Positions 7,149-17,568 of a DNA stretch of 64,000 bases are shown one piece after another. The notes under the pieces were generated by a model, which saw only the letters and a list, made by a program, of their open reading frames with translations, was not told where the DNA came from and ran no database searches. Origin of the DNA: DATJPY01 sp035506135 (GTDB taxonomy: Bacteria; Myxococcota_A; UBA9160; PR03); assembly GCA_035506135.1 (NCBI GenBank), contig DATJPY010000043.1, positions 1-64,000 of the forward strand, given 5' to 3'. Position numbers and translations under genes: made by a program. Numbering within the stretch: the first letter of the stretch is position 1; each line of letters starts with the position of its first letter.

Positions 7149-8434
7149 GCGGCGTCCTCCGGCGGGGCCGCCGCCGCGGGCTCGTCGGTCCGGAAGCGCC
7201 GGAGCAGCGCGCGCACCTCGTGGGCGCCCTCCGTCAGCAGCTGCGCCGACGCGGCGGTCTCGCCGAGCGCGGCGAGCTGCTCGCGGATCGCCTCCGAGAC
7301 CTCGCGGATCGCCGTCATGTTGGTCACCGCCACCCGCGCGATCTCGTCGACCGAGCCCACCATGCGCTCGGCGTCGCGCGCCTGGGCGTCGGCCTCGCCG
7401 AAGATCTCTTCGGCGCGCGAGGCGGCCTCCGAGACGGCGGCCTGGATCTGCTCGAGCGAGTGCGCGATGGTGTTCACGTCGTCGCGGCCCTCGGCGATGA
7501 CCTGGCTCGACTGACGCATCTCGTCGGCCACCTCGCCGGTCTCGGTCTGGATCTCGTGCACGAGCTTCGAGATCTCCTCGGCGCTGCGGCCCGCGCTCTC
7601 GGCGAGCTTGCGGATCTCGTCGGCGACCACCGAGAAGCCGCGCCCAGCCTCACCCGCCCGCGCCGCCTCGATCGACGCGTTGAGCGAGAGCAGGTTCGTG
7701 CGCTGCGCGACGCTGTGGATCATCTCGGTGATCTGGTGGACGTGGCGCGTCTTCGCCTCCAGCCGGAAGACCTGACCGCCCGCCTCCTCCACCCGCTGGA
7801 ACACCGTCCGCATCTTCTCGAGCGCGAGCCGCGACACGTCGACGCCCGAGTTGGCCTTCTGGCTCGCCTCCGCCGAGAAGCCGAACGCCTCACGCGCGCG
7901 CCCGGCGTTGACCTCGATCACCTGCGCGATGTCGTGGATCAGGCGCATCGCGCCCTCGAGCAGCTGCTGCTGGTGCGCGACGCCCTTGGCGACGCCCTCG
8001 ACGGTGTCGGCGATCTCCTCGTGACCAGCGCGGCTCTCCCGCGTCGACCGCGACAGGTCCTGCGCCGCCGACGAGACGCGCTCGGCGATGTGCTGCACGT
8101 GCTCGACCAACTCGCGCAGCCCGCGCAGCATGCCCTGCACGCTCTCGGCCAGCTCGTCGGTCTCGTCCGGGAAGCTCGCGGCGCGCGGGGTCGGTCCGGC
8201 GCGAAGGTCGCCGGCGCGGATGCGCTCCGTGACACCGCGCAGCGACTCGAACTTGCGCTGGAAGTGGCGCGACAGGACGGCGCCCAGCGAGCCGCCGACG
8301 CCGAGCGCAACGAAGACCGTGACCCAGGGCGCCACCGCGAGGCCGGCACCCTCGACCGCGTGCGGAAACACCACCACGGCGGCGGCGACCGCCAGTGAGC
8401 GCAACACGAGCTTGTGCGAGAGCGCCACGCGCAC
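7145..8434 (-). CDS. Methyl-accepting chemotaxis protein without a periplasmic sensor domain
   Basis: About 429 aa. Two transmembrane helices near the N-terminus (residues ~10-50) are separated by only a few residues, so there is no extracytoplasmic ligand domain. A HAMP region follows (RHFQRKFESLRGVTERIRAGDL), then a long coiled coil and the conserved signalling tip QRTNLLSLNASIEAARAGEAG. It probably senses membrane, redox or internal cues. The start is assigned to GTG 8434; GTG 8428 is equally possible. A CGATACCT sequence just upstream may be the operon promoter. It heads mcp-cheW-cheY-cheA-cheC. No cheR or cheB is present in the window. Confidence 0.88.
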   Translation of the reverse strand: MRVALSHKLVLRSLAVAAAVVVFPHAVEGAGLAVAPWVTVFVALGVGGSLGAVLSRHFQRKFESLRGVTERIRAGDLRAGPTPRAASFPDETDELAESVQGMLRGLRELVEHVQHIAERVSSAAQDLSRSTRESRAGHEEIADTVEGVAKGVAHQQQLLEGAMRLIHDIAQVIEVNAGRAREAFGFSAEASQKANSGVDVSRLALEKMRTVFQRVEEAGGQVFRLEAKTRHVHQITEMIHSVAQRTNLLSLNASIEAARAGEAGRGFSVVADEIRKLAESAGRSAEEISKLVHEIQTETGEVADEMRQSSQVIAEGRDDVNTIAHSLEQIQAAVSEAASRAEEIFGEADAQARDAERMVGSVDEIARVAVTNMTAIREVSEAIREQLAALGETAASAQLLTEGAHEVRALLRRFRTDEPAAAAPPEDAA

Positions 8435-8502
8435 GCAGGAGGTATCGGTCCGGCCGGGGCGCGTCTTGATCGGGGGGCGGCCGCCAGCGCCCGGCGCAGC
8501 GG

Positions 8503-9435
8503 CTAGAAGTGGACCCAGCCCGTCCCGATCGAGGTGGGAACCCCGCGCAGGCCGCGGCGAGCGGTGACGCGGCCGATCTCGGTGACGCGCAGGCCGAGGC
8601 CGCGCCGCAGCGCCGCGGTCGTGGGGCCGCCTGGCCGGATCGTGAAGACGAGCTCGTAGTCCTCTCCGCCCGTCGCTGCGAGGCGCACGGGGTCGAGGCC
8701 GAGGCGCCGGCACGCGGCGTCGAAGCCGCGCGCGCGGGGCAGCTTCGAGACGTCGAGATCGGCGCCCACCCGCGAGGCGCGCAGCAGGTGTCCGAGGTCC
8801 GCGAGGAGGCCGTCCGAGACGTCGATGCAGCCGCCGACGCCGCGCAGTCGGGTGAGCGCGCGGCCGGCGGCCAGGCGCGGCTGGGGCGCATCGGACCGGG
8901 TCGTACCGCGCGCGACCGCCAGCCCCCCCTCCCCGAGCGTCCCGGTCACGCAGATGCGATCGCCGGCGCGCGCGCGATCGCGCGTCAGCGCCCGCCCGCG
9001 CGGGACGCCGCCGAGCGCAGCGAGCGTCAGCGAGGTCTCGCTCGCTCGCGTCACGTTGCCCCCGACGAGCGGCGCGCCGAAGCGGCGCGCTGCATCGAGG
9101 ATTCCCCGCACCACGCCGTCGACGCGCACCAACGGCAGCGCGGGCGGCGCCGCCAGCGCCAACGTGACGCCGAGTGGGCGCGCGCCCATCGCCGCGAGGT
9201 CCGAGAGCGCCGCCGCCATCGCGCGGGCGCCGAGGTGCCGCGGCGACTCGCGCTCCCAGCGGAAGTGCACGCCCTCGACCAGCGCGTCCGTCGTCAGGAC
9301 GGCGTCCTCGCCGGTCCGGAGCCGCAGCACGGCCGCGTCGTCGCCGATGCCGACCACCGCGCCGACGCCCGATCGCGCCGCCGCCCGCGCGATGCGCTCG
9401 ATCAGCCCGAACTCCCCGAGATCGCGGAGCCGCAC
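8503..9435 (-). CDS. thiL: Thiamine-monophosphate kinase
   Basis: ThiL phosphorylates thiamine monophosphate to the active diphosphate in the last step of thiamine synthesis. About 310 aa with the AIR-synthase-like fold motifs: GEFGLIERI at the N-terminus, GIGDDAAVL, TTDALVEGVHF, GARAMAAALSDLAAMGA, LVGGNVT, CIDVSDGLLADLGHLL and ATGGEDYELVFT. The start is GTG 9435, which gives the usual N-terminus and has TACGCT 6 nt upstream and TTGCCT further up. An ATG at 9489 lies inside a repeated intergenic element and is rejected. It is followed on the same strand by the receptor gene ~70 nt later. Confidence 0.94.
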   Translation of the reverse strand: MRLRDLGEFGLIERIARAAARSGVGAVVGIGDDAAVLRLRTGEDAVLTTDALVEGVHFRWERESPRHLGARAMAAALSDLAAMGARPLGVTLALAAPPALPLVRVDGVVRGILDAARRFGAPLVGGNVTRASETSLTLAALGGVPRGRALTRDRARAGDRICVTGTLGEGGLAVARGTTRSDAPQPRLAAGRALTRLRGVGGCIDVSDGLLADLGHLLRASRVGADLDVSKLPRARGFDAACRRLGLDPVRLAATGGEDYELVFTIRPGGPTTAALRRGLGLRVTEIGRVTARRGLRGVPTSIGTGWVHF

Positions 9436-9441
9436 GGACGA

Positions 9442-9447
9442 AGCGTA
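9442..9447 (-). promoter_or_regulatory. thiL: Putative -10 hexamer of thiL (leaderless type)
   Basis: TACGCT ends 6 nt before the GTG start. TTGCCT 18 nt further upstream is a plausible -35. No ribosome-binding site is visible, so the transcript would begin at or next to the start codon. Confidence 0.5.
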
Positions 9448-9462
9448 GACACGCCGTCGCGC

Positions 9463-9603
9463 CCGAGGCAACCGGATCGCCTGGATCATCCCCGCAAGCG
9501 CCCGCGGAGCGGGCGCGCGCAGCGAGCCGCAGGCGAGCGAAGTCCATGAGGACGTGCTGCAGCTCAGCTACCCAATCGGCCGAAGGCCGATTCGCGCTGC
9601 GAG

Positions 9604-9605
<2 letters not shown>
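9463..9605 (-). repeat. Intergenic two-hairpin repeat element, copy A (lon-thiL gap)
   Basis: This ~143-bp block is the reverse complement (nearly 90% identical by eye) of the block at 31559-31769. Read on the minus strand it has a hairpin AATCGGCC-TTC-GGCCGATT, then GCTGAGCTGCAGC, a conserved GACTTCGCTCGCCTGCGG segment, a second hairpin GCGCCCGC-GGA-GCGGGCGC and a tail GATGATCCAGGCGATCC. It fills the space between the lon stop and the thiL promoter. Function unknown; it may act as a terminator or be a small mobile repeat. Confidence 0.8.
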
Positions 9606-12021
<2,416 letters not shown>

Positions 12022-12095
12022 CGCGATGCGTTTCGACCTGCGCGGCGCATCACTTGAGGTGCGGCGCGCGCCGGCTTCCAGTACTTGATGGCCCG

Positions 12096-12683
12096 GTGCG
12101 CGCCCCGTCCCCGCCCGTTCCCTTGCGCTGGCCCGGCCTGAGCCTGCCGCGCTGGGTGCCCGCGCTCCTCCGCGCGCATCCGGCGCCGCTGCGCGGCGCC
12201 GAGGCGCGCATGCGGCTCGCGATCGCGCTCGCGCGCGAGAACGCGGCGCGCGGCGGCGGAGGTCCCTTCGGCGCGGCGGTGGTCGAGCGCGCCAGCGGGC
12301 GGCTCGTGGCGGCCGGCGTGAACCTGGTCGTGGCGAGCGGCTGCTCGCACGCGCACGCGGAGATGGTCGCCCTGGCGCTCGCCGAGCGGGCTCTCGGCGG
12401 CTTCGACCTCGGTGCGCCGGGGCTCCCGGCGCACGAGCTCGTCACCAGCAGCGAGCCGTGCGCGATGTGCTTCGGCGCGATTCCGTGGACGGGCGTGCGG
12501 AGCCTGGTGTGCGGCTCCCGCGCCCGCGATGCCGAGGCGATCGGCTTCGACGAGGGCCCGAAGCCGCGCGGCTGGGTCGCCTCCCTCGAGCGTCGCGGCG
12601 TCTCGGTGCAACGCGACGTGCTTCGCTCCGAAGCGCGCGAGGTCCTGCGAGCGTACGCGCGCGCGGATGGGGTGATCTACTAG
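12096..12683 (+). CDS. Nucleoside/guanine deaminase-like protein (CDA zinc fold)
   Basis: A zinc-dependent deaminase of the cytidine deaminase superfamily, ~195 aa from GTG 12096. Zinc-binding and catalytic residues are in HAHAEMVAL (HAE, Glu as proton shuttle) and SSEPCAMCFGAIPW (PCxxC). GGGGPFGAAVVERA and EGPKPRGW resemble guanine-deaminase-like proteins more than TadA. The Trp-rich N-terminus (LRWPGLSLPRWVPALL) looks genuine because related nucleoside deaminases carry it, but the start is uncertain (TTG 12054 and ATG 12210 are alternatives). Likely purine or pyrimidine salvage; the exact substrate cannot be told. Confidence 0.85.
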   Translation: MRAPSPPVPLRWPGLSLPRWVPALLRAHPAPLRGAEARMRLAIALARENAARGGGGPFGAAVVERASGRLVAAGVNLVVASGCSHAHAEMVALALAERALGGFDLGAPGLPAHELVTSSEPCAMCFGAIPWTGVRSLVCGSRARDAEAIGFDEGPKPRGWVASLERRGVSVQRDVLRSEAREVLRAYARADGVIY

Positions 12684-12721
12684 CCACATCCCTCCCCGCG
12701 CCCCCCTGGCAACGGCAGCGG

Positions 12722-13597
12722 CTAGAGGGAGCGATCCTCCGCGCGGCCCACCGGGCGCAGAAGGCCTTCCTGGGCCGACGACGCGACCAGGATTCCCTCC
12801 CGGGTGTAGATCGTGCCGCGCACGAAGCCTCGGGCGCCGGCCGCCGCGGGGCTGTCCTGCGCGTACAGCAGCCACTGGTCGACCCGCGCCGGCCGGTGGA
12901 ACCAGAGGGCGTGGTCGAGGCTCGCGACGAGCAGCGGCCCGAGCCTCCCGTTGCGCCCGTGCGGCAGGACGGCGTTGTCGATCAGCGTCATGTCCGACAT
13001 GTAGGCGAGCAGCCGTTGGTGCAGCGCCGGATCGTCGGGCAGCGCGCGCGGCACGCGGAACCACACCAGGTTCGCCCCCGAGCGCGGCCCGCCGCCGAAG
13101 AAGGTCGGCAGCTCCGCGTGGCGGGTGTCGATGGCGCGCGGCTGCGACACCCAGCCCCGATCCGCCTCGGGGATGCGGTCGGCATGGCGCCGGACCAGCT
13201 CCTCGCGCGCGGGCAGCGTCTCGGGGTCCGGCGCCTCGGGCATCGGCATCTGGTGCTCGTAGCCCTGCTCGGGGATCTGGAACGAGATCGAGGTGTTGAA
13301 GATCGCCTTGCCGCGCTGGCGGGCGACCACGCGGCGCGTGGTGAACGACTGGCCGTCGCGGATGCGGTCGACCGCGTACACGACCGGGAGCGACAGGTCG
13401 CCGGGCCGCAGGAAGTACCCGTGCAGCGAGTGCGCGAGCAGCCCGGGCACGGTGCGGCTCGCGGCGACCAGCGACTGCGCCGCGACCTGCCCGCCGAACA
13501 GCCGGCCGGGCCGCCCCGCCTCGTTGAAGCCGCGGTAGAGGTCGGCGTCGATCTCCTCGACCTCGAGCACCGCGAGGAGACGATCGAGCGGATCCAC
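12722..13597 (-). CDS. tesB: Acyl-CoA thioesterase II
   Basis: A 291-aa double hot-dog thioesterase that hydrolyses acyl-CoAs to free fatty acids and CoA. N-terminal hot dog: RLFGGQVAAQSLVAASRTV, HSLHGYFLRPGD, QRGKAIFNTSISFQ. C-terminal hot dog: LLAYMSDMTLID (catalytic Asp), ASLDHALWFHRP and REGILVASSAQEGLLR (catalytic Gln). Length and motif order match E. coli TesB. The start is GTG. It ends close to the convergent deaminase gene, and the REC-GGDEF-EAL gene's stop lies 9 nt downstream-side of its start, so the two minus-strand genes may be cotranscribed. Confidence 0.95.
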   Translation of the reverse strand: MDPLDRLLAVLEVEEIDADLYRGFNEAGRPGRLFGGQVAAQSLVAASRTVPGLLAHSLHGYFLRPGDLSLPVVYAVDRIRDGQSFTTRRVVARQRGKAIFNTSISFQIPEQGYEHQMPMPEAPDPETLPAREELVRRHADRIPEADRGWVSQPRAIDTRHAELPTFFGGGPRSGANLVWFRVPRALPDDPALHQRLLAYMSDMTLIDNAVLPHGRNGRLGPLLVASLDHALWFHRPARVDQWLLYAQDSPAAAGARGFVRGTIYTREGILVASSAQEGLLRPVGRAEDRSL

Positions 13598-13606
13598 TGC
13601 GCCGGG

Positions 13607-15379
13607 TTAGCACGTGCCGAGCAGATCGTCCCACGGAGCCGTCTCGGCGGCGAGCAGCACTGCGAGCTCCTCGACCGGCACGGGCTTCGAGAACAGATGG
13701 CCCTGCATCAGGGTGCAGCCGCGCTCGAGCAGGAAGCGGAGCTGCTCCTCGGTCTCGACGCCCTCCGCCATCGTCGCGAGGCCGAGTCCCCGGGCGATCG
13801 CGATCAGCCCGGTCGCAATGGTGGCGTCGGTGAGCTCGTTGGCGAGGTTGCAGACGAACGAGCGGTCGATCTTGAGGCCGTCGGCCGGGAGCCACTTGAG
13901 CGCCGTCAGCGCGGCGTAGCCGGTGCCGAAGTCGTCGATCACCACGCCGACGCCGAGCCGGCGCAGCGCCTGCAGCGTCGCCAGCGTGGGGCCGCGCTGC
14001 TCGAGCACGCTGCTCTCGGTGATCTCGAGCTGCAGCCGTTCGGGAGCGAGGCCGGTCTCCCGCAGCGTGCGCGCCACCCACTCGGCGAACTCCGGGTCGA
14101 CGAGCTGCTTGCTCGAGACGTTGACGCCGAGACGCAGCCTACCCCCGCGGTGGGCGGGCCAGCGCGCCGCCTCGGCGCAGGCGCGCGCCATCACCCACTT
14201 CCCGATGGCGGCCACCATGCCGGTCTCCTCGGCCATCGGCACGAAGACGGCCGGCGGGATCAGCCCGCGCTGGCTGTCGCGCCAGCGCAGCAGGGCCTCG
14301 GCGCCGACGATCGCGCCGCTGGTCACGTCGATCTGCGCCTGGTAGTGCAGCACGAAGCGCTCGCGCTCGATCGCCTCGCGCAGCCCGTGCTCGAGGTCGA
14401 GCCGCTCGGCCACGATCTCGTTCATGCCCTCGGTGTAGTAGGAGTAGCCGCGGCTGTGCTCCGCCTTGGCGTGATACATCGCCGTATCCGCGTTGCGGAT
14501 CAGGACATCGGGGTCGCCTCCGTCGCGCGGATAGAGCGCGATCCCGATGCTGGTGCTCACGCGGTACTCGCGGTCGCCGAGCACGCACGGCTGCGCCAGC
14601 AGGCCCGCGAGCTTCTGGGCCACGCGCGCAGGATCGTGGTCGCGGCGAACGTCCTGCAGCGCGATGAGGAACTCGTCGCCTCCGAGGCGCGCCACCAGGT
14701 CGCTGGCGCGCAGCGAGCGGGTCAGCCGCTCCGCGACCACCTTCAGCAACTCGTCGCCGACGGGGTGGCCGAGCGTGTCGTTGATGCTCTTGAAGCGGTC
14801 GAGGTCGAGGAACATCACCGCGACCTGCTTCGCGTGGCGGGCCGCATAGCCGAGCGCGCGCCGGAGCTGGTCGAGGAAGGCCGCGCGATTGGCCAGGCCG
14901 GTGAGCGCGTCGTGCATCGCCAGGTAGTGCTCGCGCTGGCGGGCCATCGCGAGGTCGGTGAGGATGCGATGCCGCTCGACCGCGTAGCGCACCGTGCGCA
15001 CCACCGCGCGCTCGTCGGCCAGGTCCTTGACCAGGTAGTCCTGCGCCCCGTACCGAAGCGCGCGCACCGCGAGCGTCTCGTCGGCCTGCTTCGCCATCGC
15101 GATGATCGGCACCGTGGCGGCCGCGATGCGGGCGCGCGCGAGCGCCTCGAGCCCCTGACCCTCCTCGAGCGAGAGGTCGAGCAGCACCACCTGGAAGCGC
15201 TCGTCGCGGAGCCGCCGCAGCCCGTCCTCGACGCCGCGCGCCTGCTCGACCTGGAAGGCGACCTCGCCGGGCGCCTCGAGCAGCGTGCGCAGCTGGCGCG
15301 CATCGCCGGGGTCGTCCTCGACCAGCAGCAGGCGGATCGGCGAAGGCTCGCCGGCGGGGATCGGTGCGGGCTCGGACAC
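13607..15379 (-). CDS. Receiver-GGDEF-EAL cyclic-di-GMP regulator
   Basis: A soluble signalling protein of ~590 aa that could make and break cyclic-di-GMP. The N-terminal receiver (residues ~15-140) has LLLVEDDPGDA, phospho-acceptor Asp in VVLLDLSLEEG and Lys in YLVKDLADE. The GGDEF domain keeps the catalytic motif VARLGGDEFLIAL and MHDALTGLANRAAFLDQL. The EAL domain keeps EALLRW, NVSSKQL, LEITESSVL, VIDDFGTGYAAL and KIDRSFV, so it should be an active phosphodiesterase. The start is GTG 15379 after GGGAG. No cognate histidine kinase is adjacent. Net activity cannot be predicted. Confidence 0.94.
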   Translation of the reverse strand: MSEPAPIPAGEPSPIRLLLVEDDPGDARQLRTLLEAPGEVAFQVEQARGVEDGLRRLRDERFQVVLLDLSLEEGQGLEALARARIAAATVPIIAMAKQADETLAVRALRYGAQDYLVKDLADERAVVRTVRYAVERHRILTDLAMARQREHYLAMHDALTGLANRAAFLDQLRRALGYAARHAKQVAVMFLDLDRFKSINDTLGHPVGDELLKVVAERLTRSLRASDLVARLGGDEFLIALQDVRRDHDPARVAQKLAGLLAQPCVLGDREYRVSTSIGIALYPRDGGDPDVLIRNADTAMYHAKAEHSRGYSYYTEGMNEIVAERLDLEHGLREAIERERFVLHYQAQIDVTSGAIVGAEALLRWRDSQRGLIPPAVFVPMAEETGMVAAIGKWVMARACAEAARWPAHRGGRLRLGVNVSSKQLVDPEFAEWVARTLRETGLAPERLQLEITESSVLEQRGPTLATLQALRRLGVGVVIDDFGTGYAALTALKWLPADGLKIDRSFVCNLANELTDATIATGLIAIARGLGLATMAEGVETEEQLRFLLERGCTLMQGHLFSKPVPVEELAVLLAAETAPWDDLLGTC

Positions 15380-15482
15380 GTCGACTCCCGGGTGCCGATG
15401 GGGTCCCGCGGGTTGCCGGCCATACGCACCGGAGCCGCGGGTCGATCGGGCGACCCGCTGGGTCATCGACCGAACCGGCGGG

Positions 15483-17564
15483 TTACTCGAGCGAGACCAG
15501 AGCGCCGGATCGCACCTCGATCAGGAAGGGGCGCTTGCGGGCGTTCCCGTCGGGGTCGAAGGAGGTCGCGCCCGACACGCCCGGATAGAGCGAGGTGCCG
15601 AGGAGACCCTTGCGGAGGTCCGCCTGCGAGGAGGCCCCCCGCACGAGCTGCAGGGCGACCAGGTTGGCGGCGTCGAAGCCCTGGGCGGCGAACGCGCTCG
15701 GCGTGTCGCCGTAGGCGGCCCGGTAGCGGCTCACGAACTCCCGGACGAAGGGGGTCGGGTTGTCGGGGTCGAAGGCCGAGGTGAAGAAGGCCCCCTCCAG
15801 CCGAGGCCCGGCGGCGCGCACCAGATTCGGATTGTGCCAGGCGCTGGGCCCGAACAGAGTGACGCCGTTCACCTCGGCGACCGAGAGCTGCGGCGCGATC
15901 AGCGCGATCTTGTCCGGGGCGTCCGGGATGAAGAGCGCCTGGAAGTCGACGATCGGCGGGAGCTCGCTCTCCGACTCGCCCGTGCCACCCACGGAGGGGA
16001 GGATCGAGGCGGTGAGCGGGCGCGGAGCCGGCGGCGCCCCCCGCTTGCCGGAGACCCCCGGATCGGGCTGCACACCTCGCTGCGCGAGCAGGCCGAGCTC
16101 GGAGTCGGTCAGGAGGTCGTAGCCGACCAGGCGCCGGATCGGCGCGACGAAGTCCGTGGCGCCCGGGTCGTAGCCGGCGACCGCCACCACGTGCGCGCCG
16201 CGCGCCTCGAGCGCCTGCCAGAGAAGCTGCTCGAACTCGCGCCCGTAGTCGTCCTGCGGGTGCAGGATCGCAAACCGCTGCAGGCCGAGCCCGTGCACCG
16301 CGTGCTCGGCCAGCACCTCGGCCTCCATGCGCCGCGTGAGCCCGACGCGGAACACCGGGCCGCCCTCCTTCGACACCGATTCATGTCGGGTGAGGGCAAG
16401 CAGCGGCATGCCGGTCTCGCGCGCGGCGTCGGCGGCCGCCTGCACCTCCTCGGTGAGGAGTGGCCCGAGCACCGCCGAGACGTCCCCGCGCGCGGCCAGC
16501 TCGCGCACCGCAGCGGCCGCCTTGTCGGGGCGCCCGGCGCTGTCGCGCACGACGACGCGCAGGCCGCCGCCCGGCGGCACGCCCGCCTTGTCCGCGCCGA
16601 AGATCCCGGCCGCCAGCAGGACACCTCGCAGTGTCTGCTCGGCCACGCCCGCGAAGGCGCCGCTCTGGGGGAGCACCACGCCGATCACGCCGGAGGCCGT
16701 CGTCGCGAGCTCCGGCGGCGCCTGACCGCCGAGCTCGGCGAGGGTCGGCGGGGGGCCTCCGCCGGGTGCGACCGGCGCCGGCGTCGGCGCGCCGGTGCCC
16801 TCCACCGACGCCTCGAGACGCACCAGCCGCTGGGCGTCGTCGGGCTCGAGCGGCAGCCCCGACGCGCGGGTGAGCGCGCGGTGCGCCGTCGCGACGTCGC
16901 CGCTCGCGAGCGAGCGCTCGGCGGCGAGCAGCCAGGCGCGTCCGGCCGGGGCGCGGCGGCCGAGCCCTTCGGCCGTCGTCAGGAGCTGATCCGTCGGCAG
17001 CGCGGCCAGCGCCGCGTCGATCTCGCGGTCGACCGCAGGGATGGAGGCCGCGTCCGTCGAGAGGCGGAGCTGCGCCAGCCACTGGACCTCGGCGGCGCGG
17101 TCGCCGCGCTCGCGCGCGAGGTCGGCGATCTCGCGAGCCGCGTCGCGGCTCTCCCCGTCGCGCAGACCGGAGGGCCGGATCCTCACGACCTGCGCCCAGG
17201 CGTCGTCGCTGGCGCCGCGCGCCCGCAGCAGGCCGACCAGCTCGGCGCGCGCGGCGTCGATGCGATCGCCGTTCGGGTGCTGCGCGATCAGGTCGAGCAG
17301 CCGTCCCTCGGCCTGGGCCGGGCGGCCCGACGCGCGCTCGAGGCGGGCGAGCGCGAGCTCCGCATCGTCGGCGAGCGCGCTGTCCGGGTAGACCTGGAGG
17401 AACTGCTCGAGCGCGGCGCGCCCGGCCGAGGGGCTGCGGGCCGCGAGGTCGATGGCGTTCTGATAGGCGTAGCGCTCGCTCTCGTCGGGCGCGCTCGGTC
17501 CCCGCTGCCACAGGCAGCCGACCAGGGCGAGCGCGATGCCGGCAGCGAGCGAGCGACGCAGCAT
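15483..17564 (-). CDS. LpoA-like lipoprotein: TPR/helical N-domain plus periplasmic-binding domain
   Basis: A 693-aa predicted lipoprotein. The signal peptide ends in lipobox LVGC with the lipidated Cys at residue 17. Residues ~25-280 are helical repeats of outer-membrane TPR type (DSALADDAELALARLE, YPDS). A Pro/Gly linker follows, then from ~300 a type-I periplasmic-binding (leucine-binding-like) domain: IGVVLPQSGAFAGVAEQTLRGVLLAA, AVLGPLLTEEV, FRVGLTRRMEAEVLAEHAVHGLG, AAQGFDAANLV. This arrangement is that of LpoA, the outer-membrane activator of penicillin-binding protein PBP1A in gammaproteobacteria. It follows dnaJ by 4 nt, so the two form an operon. A solute-binding role is an alternative. 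Confidence 0.85.
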   Translation of the reverse strand: MLRRSLAAGIALALVGCLWQRGPSAPDESERYAYQNAIDLAARSPSAGRAALEQFLQVYPDSALADDAELALARLERASGRPAQAEGRLLDLIAQHPNGDRIDAARAELVGLLRARGASDDAWAQVVRIRPSGLRDGESRDAAREIADLARERGDRAAEVQWLAQLRLSTDAASIPAVDREIDAALAALPTDQLLTTAEGLGRRAPAGRAWLLAAERSLASGDVATAHRALTRASGLPLEPDDAQRLVRLEASVEGTGAPTPAPVAPGGGPPPTLAELGGQAPPELATTASGVIGVVLPQSGAFAGVAEQTLRGVLLAAGIFGADKAGVPPGGGLRVVVRDSAGRPDKAAAAVRELAARGDVSAVLGPLLTEEVQAAADAARETGMPLLALTRHESVSKEGGPVFRVGLTRRMEAEVLAEHAVHGLGLQRFAILHPQDDYGREFEQLLWQALEARGAHVVAVAGYDPGATDFVAPIRRLVGYDLLTDSELGLLAQRGVQPDPGVSGKRGAPPAPRPLTASILPSVGGTGESESELPPIVDFQALFIPDAPDKIALIAPQLSVAEVNGVTLFGPSAWHNPNLVRAAGPRLEGAFFTSAFDPDNPTPFVREFVSRYRAAYGDTPSAFAAQGFDAANLVALQLVRGASSQADLRKGLLGTSLYPGVSGATSFDPDGNARKRPFLIEVRSGALVSLE

Positions 17565-17568
17565 CGCG

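Noticed and set aside
8503..9489. Longer thiL start at ATG 9489
   Set aside because: The added residues lie inside the intergenic repeat (the same MIQxIRLPR string appears in copy B at 31.74 kb), upstream of the likely promoter.
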